A DNA stretch of 64,000 bases, from NCBI RefSeq assembly GCF_004116455.1, contig NZ_PDJU01000004.1, positions 122,222-186,221 on the forward strand. Reading direction: 5' to 3'. Positions 35,319-42,727 of the stretch are shown in pieces. The first letter of the stretch is position 1. Each line of letters opens with the position of its first letter. The DNA comes from Arcobacter sp. F155. GTDB taxonomy: Bacteria > Campylobacterota > Campylobacteria > Campylobacterales > Arcobacteraceae. The position numbers and the translations under genes are program-made. The notes beneath the pieces are model-generated. The model had not been told where the DNA came from and made no database searches. It saw only the letters and a program-made list of their open reading frames with translations.

Positions 35319-35913
35319 CAGCAAGATAGTAAATAGAATTGCACTTACTGTTACAGTAGTGTTTTTTGCTATTTTAGTAACCTTTTTATTTAAATCATTT
35401 TTCATCGTTAAAAATCAGTTTATAAATATAGATGGCGCAACTTATGTAAATCAAGTAAGGCAAGACTACTATACACAAAGACTTTCAAACTTTCTTACAA
35501 AAAATTGTTTAGGAAATGAGCTTTGTGAAGTACAATCAATGCTTGATTTTGTAACAAAAATCCCATATAAAGTAAATAAAAGTGTTGCAAGAAGTCCAAA
35601 GCACGTAGTAGAGCAAAACTTTGGTGACTGTGATGATAAGTCAAACTTGCTTATCTCACTACTTAAAACAAAAGGTTATGAAGCATATTTTGTGTTTGTA
35701 CCCAAACATGTTTTTGTGATAGTAAAATTAAATGAAAAGTTAGCAAATAAAAAAGCTCTTTATGTAAATGGAGAATCTTATTATAAATTAGAAAGTACAG
35801 CCAAGAACTCTAGGATAGGTTTTCCTTTGAAGTATAAGTTAGAAGAGATAGAAGCGATAATAGATCCATTTAAAAATAAAAAGTTAGTAATAGAAAATTT
35901 GGAGTATAAATGA
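35308..35913 (+). CDS. Membrane-anchored transglutaminase-like cysteine protein
   Basis: A 201-aa protein with one N-terminal membrane helix (about residues 12-32) and a periplasmic transglutaminase-like fold. The probable catalytic Cys is in FGDCDDKSNLLISLL and the His in VPKHVFVIVKL, with an Asp downstream. Such folds include proteases and amidases. It lacks the WGxxDYWATP-type segment of LapG, so an adhesin-cleaving role is not supported. It overlaps both neighbours by a few bases. Function is unknown. Confidence 0.72.
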   Translation: MLFDSKIVNRIALTVTVVFFAILVTFLFKSFFIVKNQFINIDGATYVNQVRQDYYTQRLSNFLTKNCLGNELCEVQSMLDFVTKIPYKVNKSVARSPKHVVEQNFGDCDDKSNLLISLLKTKGYEAYFVFVPKHVFVIVKLNEKLANKKALYVNGESYYKLESTAKNSRIGFPLKYKLEEIEAIIDPFKNKKLVIENLEYK

Positions 35914-36359
35914 TAGCAGTTATTCAAAGAGTAAAATCTTCATCTGTAAAAGTAGATAGTAAGATAGTAGGACAAATAGGACAAGGTCTAAACATCTTAC
36001 TTGGTGTTAAAAAAGGTGATACAAAAGAAGATATTCAAAAGCTAGTAAATAAAATAGTAAATCTTAGAATTTTTCAAGATGAAAATGACAAGATGAATCT
36101 ATCTCTTATAGATGTAGGAGGGGAGGCTTTGATTATCTCTCAGTTTACCCTTGCTGGAAATATCAAAAAGGGAAGACGTCCTAGTTTTGATGCAAGTGAA
36201 AACCCTCAAATAGCAAATGAGTATTATGAAGAGTTTAAAGCTTTTGTAGCAAGTCATGATATTCATGTACAAAGTGGAGTATTTGGAGCACATATGGAAG
36301 TAGATATTCAAAATGATGGTCCAGTTACTTTTATAGTAGATAGTAAAGAATTAAATTAA
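35910..36359 (+). CDS. dtd: D-aminoacyl-tRNA deacylase
   Basis: A 149-aa Dtd, which removes D-amino acids mischarged to tRNA. It begins MIAVIQRVKSSSVKVDSK, with SQFTLAGNIKKGRRPSF in the middle and GVFGAHMEVDIQNDGPVTF near the end, holding the Thr of the NxGPVT motif. Length is standard. The ATG overlaps the preceding stop by four bases. Confidence 0.95.
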   Translation: MIAVIQRVKSSSVKVDSKIVGQIGQGLNILLGVKKGDTKEDIQKLVNKIVNLRIFQDENDKMNLSLIDVGGEALIISQFTLAGNIKKGRRPSFDASENPQIANEYYEEFKAFVASHDIHVQSGVFGAHMEVDIQNDGPVTFIVDSKELN

Positions 36360-36370
36360 AAAGAAGAAAA

Positions 36371-36796
36371 ATGTCGTATGTAAAATGGTATGAAGCCCAA
36401 GGAAAAAAACACGCAAAGATAATGGAAAAACTAAAAGACAAAAGTGTTGCTGAGGTTATAGAGTATTTTAGATTTGATAATATGGTAGAAAAAGAACCTG
36501 ACTTTTGTCCTTTATATGAAGAGAATAAAAAGTGCCATGATTATGAAGAGTTAAATTGCTATTTCTGTGCCTGTCCAAACTTTAGGTTTGATGATGATGG
36601 TGTAAAAAAACAAGATGATAAGACTCTTTACTCTTATTGTAGTATTGACTCTAAAGATGGAGCACAATTTGAAGGGGAAGATTATATTCACCAAAACTGT
36701 GCAGGATGTTTAGTCCCACACAAAGAGAGATATATTAAAAAGCACTTTAATAGAAACTGGTTTGAGGCAATGAAAAACGTTAATCTATCAAAATAG
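36371..36796 (+). CDS. Cys-rich protein resembling the cysteine-rich small domain family
   Basis: A 141-aa soluble protein with about eight Cys: DFCPLYEENKKCHDY, NCYFCACPNF, YSYCSID and HQNCAGCLVPH. The CyFCxCPxF block followed by an IHxNCxGC-type block resembles PF04071, a probable metal-binding domain found in some cobalamin-related proteins; that match is from memory. It ends the aminotransferase-transglutaminase-dtd run. Its last 17 bases overlap the end of the kinase gene on the opposite strand. The metal and function are unknown. Confidence 0.65.
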   Translation: MSYVKWYEAQGKKHAKIMEKLKDKSVAEVIEYFRFDNMVEKEPDFCPLYEENKKCHDYEELNCYFCACPNFRFDDDGVKKQDDKTLYSYCSIDSKDGAQFEGEDYIHQNCAGCLVPHKERYIKKHFNRNWFEAMKNVNLSK

Positions 36797-38000
36797 AGAA
36801 GATGTTTTTACCTTTATTATGATTATAAACTAGTTTAAATCCATGAAGGTTTGCAATAGTTTTTACAATATATAAACCTAAACCAAAACCATCACTTCTT
36901 TTCTCTTCTTGAGAGAAAGGTTCTGTGTAGTATTCAAGATTTTCTTTTAGTGGTTCACCTTCTGAGATAATATCTATTCTATGTTTGTTTGCATTTAAAA
37001 TCGCATGTGAGTTTGGAGAAAACTTTATTGCATTATCTATTAGGTTTTTAAGTGCCACAGAAAGCATTGCTGTGTCTGCATTTAGATTAAAGTCTTTTAT
37101 CTTTGAACTTATTTTATCTGGACTTAAAAGAGCTATATCTAAAGTTTTAGTATAGATTTTAAAAAATGAAGTTAGTTCTTTATAGACAAAAGTGTTGCTT
37201 GATGTTAGCTTCTCAACCATTGCAAGCTCTTTGATAATATCATCCATACGATGGAAAGCTTTTTGAAGCATATCTCTTTTTTTCTCATCTTCTAAAGTCT
37301 CTGCAATAAACATCGCTTTTGTAATAGGTGTTTTTAGTTCATGCATCATATTACGCATGAATAAATCTTTTGATTTTCTTTGATTATTTATATGAGTTAA
37401 AGCTTCATCAAAAGTCTTTGCAATAGTTCCTATTTCATCGGTACTATTTGATTTGATTTTTACGTTAAAGTCACCTTCTGAGAACTTTTTAATCTCTTTG
37501 TTTAGTTGTCTAAGAGGTTTTAGTTTTCTTTTTAAAATATAGTATAAAGAGAAAAGTACCCCAAGGGAAATAGCAATAGCAAGGGAGATAATCATAAGAT
37601 TGTGAGTATAACTTTGAGTATCTTTTAACATCAGGTTATAACCATCTCTTTGAACATAGATATATAAAATATCATCTAGGATGATAATTCTATATACACC
37701 ATCAAGAGTATCTCTTAAAATTAGTGGTTTACCATTGCTTATGATTTGTAGTTTTTGCTCTTGTTTATCAACTTGAATCATTTTAAACTGCTCAACTATA
37801 AACTTTACCCCTGCGTTATTAGGTTTACTTTCAAGTGATTTAAGTATGTTTTCGGCTACAAGTTCATACTTTTTTTGCATAGTGATATTGTATCTTTGCT
37901 TATCAAGCTTTATAAAAATTGCGAAGGTAATAGAAACAGCAATTAAAGCTAAAATAAAAATGGTATTAATAAAAGCAGAGATAGAAATATTACGAATCAT
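36780..38000 (-). CDS. cprS: Sensor histidine kinase, CprS-like
   Basis: A 406-aa two-helix kinase: membrane spans near residues 8-28 and 133-155, a periplasmic loop of about 100 residues, HAMP (LKRKLKPLRQLNKEIKKFSE), HisKA with the acceptor His in MMHELKTPITKAM, and HATPase (NLIDNAIKFSPN, then FGLGLYIVKTI). The order htrA, response regulator, kinase is that of Cj1228c-Cj1227c-Cj1226c (HtrA, CprR, CprS) in C. jejuni, where CprRS controls envelope and biofilm traits. Assignment rests on synteny and domain type, so the symbol is tentative. Its start overlaps the regulator's stop by four bases. Confidence 0.75.
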   Translation of the reverse strand: MIRNISISAFINTIFILALIAVSITFAIFIKLDKQRYNITMQKKYELVAENILKSLESKPNNAGVKFIVEQFKMIQVDKQEQKLQIISNGKPLILRDTLDGVYRIIILDDILYIYVQRDGYNLMLKDTQSYTHNLMIISLAIAISLGVLFSLYYILKRKLKPLRQLNKEIKKFSEGDFNVKIKSNSTDEIGTIAKTFDEALTHINNQRKSKDLFMRNMMHELKTPITKAMFIAETLEDEKKRDMLQKAFHRMDDIIKELAMVEKLTSSNTFVYKELTSFFKIYTKTLDIALLSPDKISSKIKDFNLNADTAMLSVALKNLIDNAIKFSPNSHAILNANKHRIDIISEGEPLKENLEYYTEPFSQEEKRSDGFGLGLYIVKTIANLHGFKLVYNHNKGKNIFSILID

Positions 38001-38656
38001 ACTAGTTGATAACCAATCCCACGTACTGATTTTATATATGTTTTTTCATTGTCTATTTTAGATATTTTTGTTCTTATTCTTGAAATCATTACATCGATAT
38101 TTTTTAAACTACTATCATCCTCAATATGGTCACTTGCGTAGATAAAGTCTTCTCTAGCTATAACTGCACCATTTCTTTGAATAAGTAGTTTTAAAATATC
38201 ATATTCAGCTAGAGTTAGGTTAAGTGTTTCACCTTTAAAGATGATTTGCATATCATCTTCTTTTAGAATGAAGTCACTCTTTTTCTCTTCCTCTTTTTTC
38301 TTTTCACTTCCACCAGTTCTTTTTAAGATAGCTTTGATTCTAGCTTGAAGTTCTCTTGGGTTGTATGGTTTAGGAAGATAGTCATCAGCACCTCTTTCAA
38401 GTCCCATAACTTTGTCAAGGATATCATCTCTAGCACTTGAAATAATAATAGGGATATCTGATTTTTCTCTGATTTTAGGAATAACTTCAAGACCATCTAT
38501 CTCAGGTAGAGTAAGGTCTAGAATCACCAATTCATATTTTTTTAGGTTTAACATTGATAGCCCATTGTATGGGCTATCTGTGTTTGTTACTTCAATATCT
38601 TGTGAGGCTAAATACTCTGTGATGATTTGAGCTAATTCTAAATCATCTTCTATCAT
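37997..38656 (-). CDS. cprR: OmpR-type response regulator, CprR-like, probably with a non-AUG start upstream
   Basis: From the first ATG the protein is 219 aa: receiver with Asp47 in ILDLTLPEIDG and a C-terminal winged helix ending VRGIGYQLV. That ATG cuts off most of the first beta strand: the frame is open upstream and reads I-I-Q-V-L before MIEDD, as full receivers do. The only good ribosome binding site (AAAGGA, overlapping the htrA stop) suits an ATA codon at 38671 or 38668, not the ATG 21 bases away. It lies between htrA and its kinase and is coupled to the kinase. Confidence 0.78.
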   Translation of the reverse strand: MIEDDLELAQIITEYLASQDIEVTNTDSPYNGLSMLNLKKYELVILDLTLPEIDGLEVIPKIREKSDIPIIISSARDDILDKVMGLERGADDYLPKPYNPRELQARIKAILKRTGGSEKKKEEEKKSDFILKEDDMQIIFKGETLNLTLAEYDILKLLIQRNGAVIAREDFIYASDHIEDDSSLKNIDVMISRIRTKISKIDNEKTYIKSVRGIGYQLV

Positions 38657-38681
38657 TAATACTTGTATTATAGGAGATCCT

Positions 38682-40106
38682 TTATTTTATAGCTAGAATG
38701 ATTGTTTGACCATATCTATTTATATAAATTCTTTTTAGTTTATTATTATACTTTCTAATTGCTTGTTGCATATCAGGGAAGCTTTTTACTTCAATATCTT
38801 CTATTTGAATAATAACATCTCCTGGTTCAAATCCAACTTTTTCTGCATCAGAGTTTGGCTCAACATTTACTACTAATACACCTTTTGTATTTGAGCTTAG
38901 TCTAAATCTTTTGATAACTTTTGAGTTAAGTTCTGATAATAAAAGTCCACCTAAGAACTTTCCATTATTTGCATCAGAAGTTACAAGCCCAGCTCTATTC
39001 CCTAGAGTTACATTGATTTTTACATCTTTTTTATTTCTTTCAAGTTTTACAGAAATCGTTTGATTTGGTTTAAATGATGCAATAACATTTTGTAAATCTT
39101 TTCTATCTTTGATTGGAATATTATTGATAGAGTAGATTAAGTCACCTCTTGTTAATCCTGCTTTTGAAGCTGGTGTATCACTTGCTACATCTAAAATAAG
39201 TGCACCACTTGATCTTTTATATAGTTTAGAAACTCTTTGGTCAAGCTCTCCAATAACAACTCCAAGATATCCTCTTGTAACTTTTCCATCTTCAATAAGT
39301 TTTTTAACCACATCTTTTACCATAGAAACAGGAATTGCAAAACCAATACCATTGTTACCACCAGATTTAGAGATAATAGCACTATTAATACCAATTAAAG
39401 CACCTCTACTATCAACTAAAGCACCACCAGAGTTTCCTGGGTTGATTGAAGCATCTGTTTGGATAAAGTTTTCATATCTATTGATACCTACATGGTCTTT
39501 ATTTAGTGCTGAGATAATACCTTGAGTTACTGTTGTACCTATACCAAATGGGTTACCAATAGCAAAGATTAAATCACCAACTTGTAGGTTTTCAGAGTAT
39601 CCAAATTTAACTGCATTGAAGTTGTTACCTTCAATTTTAATAACTGCTAAATCACTATCTGAATCTTTTCCTATAACTCTTGCATTGTACTCTTTTGGAT
39701 TGTCTGCAATAGTAATGATAATCTCATCTGCATTTTCAATAACATGATTGTTTGTTACGATATATCCATCTTTTGAGATGATTACACCAGAACCAAGTGA
39801 TCTTTGAATTCTATTTTGACCAAATTGTTCATTAAATTGGTCACCAAAGAATCTTCTTAAAAATGGGTCATTAAACATTTGAAATGGAATATTTCCTGCA
39901 TTTGAAGATACTCTTCTTTTCGCTGCAATATTTACGACCGATTTCATTGGGTCTTTGATGCTCTCATTAAATGATAAAATTTGATTTGGGTTACTTGGAG
40001 CTACTCTCTTTATATCTTTGTCTGCCATTTGAAAGTCAACTGACTGAGCAAATGAACATGTAGCTATAAATATTACTGTGAAAAATAGTTTCTTTAACAT
40101 TTTCAT
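38682..40106 (-). CDS. htrA: Periplasmic serine protease/chaperone HtrA (DegQ/DegP family)
   Basis: A 474-aa exported protease. A signal peptide ends in CSFAQS. The trypsin-like domain has the triad His in VTNNHVIENA, Asp in DSDLAVIKI and Ser in DASINPGNSGGALVDS; two PDZ domains follow (about 265-350 and 370-470). It degrades or refolds damaged envelope proteins. It is the first gene of the htrA-cprR-cprS run. The start may be residue 1 or residue 3 (MKM). Confidence 0.94.
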   Translation of the reverse strand: MKMLKKLFFTVIFIATCSFAQSVDFQMADKDIKRVAPSNPNQILSFNESIKDPMKSVVNIAAKRRVSSNAGNIPFQMFNDPFLRRFFGDQFNEQFGQNRIQRSLGSGVIISKDGYIVTNNHVIENADEIIITIADNPKEYNARVIGKDSDSDLAVIKIEGNNFNAVKFGYSENLQVGDLIFAIGNPFGIGTTVTQGIISALNKDHVGINRYENFIQTDASINPGNSGGALVDSRGALIGINSAIISKSGGNNGIGFAIPVSMVKDVVKKLIEDGKVTRGYLGVVIGELDQRVSKLYKRSSGALILDVASDTPASKAGLTRGDLIYSINNIPIKDRKDLQNVIASFKPNQTISVKLERNKKDVKINVTLGNRAGLVTSDANNGKFLGGLLLSELNSKVIKRFRLSSNTKGVLVVNVEPNSDAEKVGFEPGDVIIQIEDIEVKSFPDMQQAIRKYNNKLKRIYINRYGQTIILAIK

Positions 40107-40210
40107 TTATCCTTTTAATATTATTTATTAAAGAATTATAATAGCTAAATGTAAACTATTTTTGAATAAATTGTAAATAAAAGATTAATACAAAGTGTAG
40201 AAATTGTGAA

Positions 40211-40240
40211 AATAAAGTATGAGAATTCTCATACTTTATT
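40211..40240 (-). terminator. Perfect palindrome after ilvD
   Basis: The 30 bases from 40211 to 40240 are a perfect palindrome centred on GAATTC. It starts seven bases past the ilvD stop on the minus strand and is followed by TTCAC, so it is most likely the ilvD terminator. As both strands are identical it may act in both directions, although htrA's promoter region also lies here. Confidence 0.65.
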
Positions 40241-40247
40241 AAGTGGT

Positions 40248-41936
40248 CTAAAGGTCAGTTTTAAGAACTGCACCAGAACTTGCATTTGTTACAAGTGCTC
40301 TATATTGTCCTAACCAAGAAGAGTTAAGAGGTTTTTTAAGAGGTGTAAACTCTGCTTTTCTTTTAGCGATTTCTTCATCTGTTAAGTTTACAGATAAGAT
40401 ATATTGGTCAACATCAATGTGAATTTCATCACCATCTTTTAATAAACCAATCATTCCTCCTTCTGCTGCTTCAGGTGATACGTGACCGATACTTGCTCCT
40501 CTAGTAGCTCCTGAGAATCTACCATCAGTGATTAAAGCAACTTTATCTCCAAGTCCCATTCCCATGATAAGTGAAGTAGGTGCTAACATCTCTTGCATAC
40601 CTGGACCACCTTTTGGACCTTCATATCTAATAACAACTACGTTACCAGCTTGAACTTTACCTTCTACAATACCTTTGATTGCTTCTGGTTGTCCATCAAA
40701 ACATACAGCTTTTCCTGTGAAAACTCTATCTCCTGTGATACCAGCAGTTTTGATAACAGCACCTTGTTCTGCTAAGTTACCATAAAGAATCGCTAATCCA
40801 CCAACTTCTGAATATGGATTATCAATAGTGTGAATAATATTTGTATCTTTGATTTGGGCATCTTTGATTTTTTCTAATGTAGAAATTCCACCAATAGTTG
40901 GGTTATCAATTAGAATATCATCACCTCTTTTTGACATCTCTTTCATAACTGCATTTACACCACCAGCTTTATTGATATCTTCCATGTGAACAGTAGATAA
41001 AGATGGAGAAATTTTAGCAATATGAGAAACTCTTTTAGAAATAGAGTTAATATCTTCTAAGTTGAAGTTAACACCAGCTTCTTTTGCAATTGCTAGCATA
41101 TGTAATACTGTATTTGAAGAACCACCCATTGCCATATCAACAGCAAAAGCGTTTCTTACAGCATTTTCATTTAAGATATTTCTTAATTTGTAATCTTCTC
41201 TTGCTTTTTCATCTTTTGCAATTTCACAAATTCTTCTTGCTGCTTTTCTATATAACTCTTCTCTTTCAGGAGTAAGTGCTAAGATTGTTCCATTTCCAGG
41301 AAGAGCAATTCCCATAGCTTCCATTAAAGTATTCATTGAGTTAGCTGTAAACATACCAGAGCATGAACCACCACTTGGACAGGCATTACACTCGATATCT
41401 TTTAACTCTTCTTCATTCATGTCACCTTTTTCAAACTTACCAACAGCTTCAAATGCAGTTGCTAAATCAATAGGGTCACCGTCTTTAGTATGACCTTTTT
41501 GCATTGGTCCACCAGAAACAAATACAGTTGGAACATCAACTCTTAATGCACCCATAATCATACCTGGAACGATTTTATCACAGTTTGGAATAGCAATCAT
41601 TGCATCTAGTTTATGTGCATTCATTACTGTTTCAATAGAGTTTGCAATTAACTCCCTTGATGGAAGTGAGAATAACATCCCATCATGTCCCATTGCAATA
41701 CCATCATCAACACCAATTGTATTAAACTCAAAAGGAACACATCCATTTGCTTTAATCTCTTCTTTTATGATTGCTGAAACTTTATCTAAAAAGAAATGTC
41801 CTGGAATTAGTTCAATGAAAGAGTTTGCTACTCCAATAAATGGTTTATCAAAATCTTCGTCTTTTAGTCCCGTAGCTCTTAATAGTGACCTATGAGGCGT
41901 TCTATCGTACCCTTTTTTTATCTCATTACTTCTCAA
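40248..41936 (-). CDS. ilvD: Dihydroxy-acid dehydratase
   Basis: A 562-aa iron-sulfur dehydratase for valine, leucine and isoleucine synthesis. Cluster and active-site motifs are [30 protein letters not shown] and, near the C-terminus, [20 protein letters not shown]. Length is normal. The ATG at 41936 is preceded by AAAGGATATT on the minus strand. It is a single gene ended by a strong palindrome, divergent from the tRNA-Leu/tRNA-Ser pair. Confidence 0.96.
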   Translation of the reverse strand: MRSNEIKKGYDRTPHRSLLRATGLKDEDFDKPFIGVANSFIELIPGHFFLDKVSAIIKEEIKANGCVPFEFNTIGVDDGIAMGHDGMLFSLPSRELIANSIETVMNAHKLDAMIAIPNCDKIVPGMIMGALRVDVPTVFVSGGPMQKGHTKDGDPIDLATAFEAVGKFEKGDMNEEELKDIECNACPSGGSCSGMFTANSMNTLMEAMGIALPGNGTILALTPEREELYRKAARRICEIAKDEKAREDYKLRNILNENAVRNAFAVDMAMGGSSNTVLHMLAIAKEAGVNFNLEDINSISKRVSHIAKISPSLSTVHMEDINKAGGVNAVMKEMSKRGDDILIDNPTIGGISTLEKIKDAQIKDTNIIHTIDNPYSEVGGLAILYGNLAEQGAVIKTAGITGDRVFTGKAVCFDGQPEAIKGIVEGKVQAGNVVVIRYEGPKGGPGMQEMLAPTSLIMGMGLGDKVALITDGRFSGATRGASIGHVSPEAAEGGMIGLLKDGDEIHIDVDQYILSVNLTDEEIAKRKAEFTPLKKPLNSSWLGQYRALVTNASSGAVLKTDL

Positions 41937-42050
41937 TTAATATCCTTTAATAGCGCTATTATTATATGTCGGATATTATACTTTTTTTGCTGTTCAAAAA
42001 TGATTAAATAATTAAATTTTAAAATTTTTTGAATTTTTTTAAAAAAACTC

Positions 42051-42079
42051 TTGACAAATAAAAAAAAAGCTATTATAAT
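42051..42079 (+). promoter_or_regulatory. Consensus sigma-70 promoter for the tRNA pair
   Basis: TTGACA at 42051-42056 and TATAAT at 42074-42079 are separated by exactly 17 bases. The tRNA-Leu begins 49 bases after the -10. A perfect promoter is expected for stable RNA genes. Confidence 0.85.
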
Positions 42080-42127
42080 TCCAGTCCAATTTAAGAAACA
42101 ACATGTTTTTTAAATCTACCAATAAGT

Positions 42128-42214
42128 GCGAGTGTGGCGGAATAGGTAGACGCGTGGGACTTAAAATCCCATTCCGGTTTCGGAGTGTGAGTTCGATTCT
42201 CACCATTCGCACCA
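42128..42214 (+). tRNA. tRNA-Leu (anticodon UAA), copy 1
   Basis: An 87-base class II tRNA. Acceptor arms are GCGAGTG and CATTCGC with encoded ACCA; the anticodon stem TGGGA/TCCCA encloses CTTAAAA with anticodon TAA; the long variable arm and T-arm (GTTCGATTC) are clear. An identical copy lies at 46896-46982. Confidence 0.96.
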
Positions 42215-42228
42215 CTTATTAATGTTGT

Positions 42229-42317
42229 AGTGAGTTGACTGAGTTGGTCGAAAGTACCGGTTTTGAAAACCGGCGAGGTTCACGCCTCCGAGGGTTCGAA
42301 TCCCTCACTCACTGCCA
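42229..42317 (+). tRNA. tRNA-Ser (anticodon UGA)
   Basis: An 89-base class II tRNA with acceptor arms AGTGAGT and ACTCACT, discriminator G and encoded CCA. The anticodon stem CCGGT/ACCGG encloses a loop with TGA, and a long variable arm precedes the T-arm GGTTCGAATCC. It is 14 bases after tRNA-Leu and shares its promoter. Confidence 0.95.
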
Positions 42318-42727
42318 CTTTTCTTTTATAATCAATCAAATTTAACTTTACCAATTATTTAAAATCACAAAAAACCTTTATTTTCGAACTAATTTTACTG
42401 TTTAAGTTTTCAAAATAACTTTCTTTTTTATTACAGAATCAATAATTATTATTAAAATCTTAAATTCAAAAAAAATATTCTCTATCTACCATAAAACAGT
42501 AGCTGTTTATATACAGTAAAAAAATTATTACCGTAATATTGGACTTCTTTTAAGAGCTTAATAATATTTATATGGTAGTTATTATTCTTCTCTTTAATTC
42601 TTCCTATGCTTGAATATATAGTAAACAGTTGCTAAGTATTTATACAAGAATAACTTTCAGTTATATTTAAATTTACTTTGTAACTAAAAAGTAATATAAT
42701 TTAAATAGAAGAGAAGAAGGAGTCTTA
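42318..42727. other. Gene-free AT-rich stretch before the chemoreceptor
   Basis: A 410-base region between tRNA-Ser and the chemoreceptor. I see no ORF with a ribosome binding site, no tRNA and no strong hairpin. The first bases (CTTTTCTTTTATAATC) may serve as the tRNA transcript end. The last 60 bases contain AGTAATATAATTTAA, a possible -10 for the chemoreceptor gene, and a GAAGGAG ribosome binding site. Confidence 0.5.

Noticed and set aside
35308..35913. Transglutaminase-like protein as LapG for the adhesin at the right end
   Set aside because: It has a Cys-His pair but lacks LapG-type segments, is 27 kb away and is coupled to unrelated genes.
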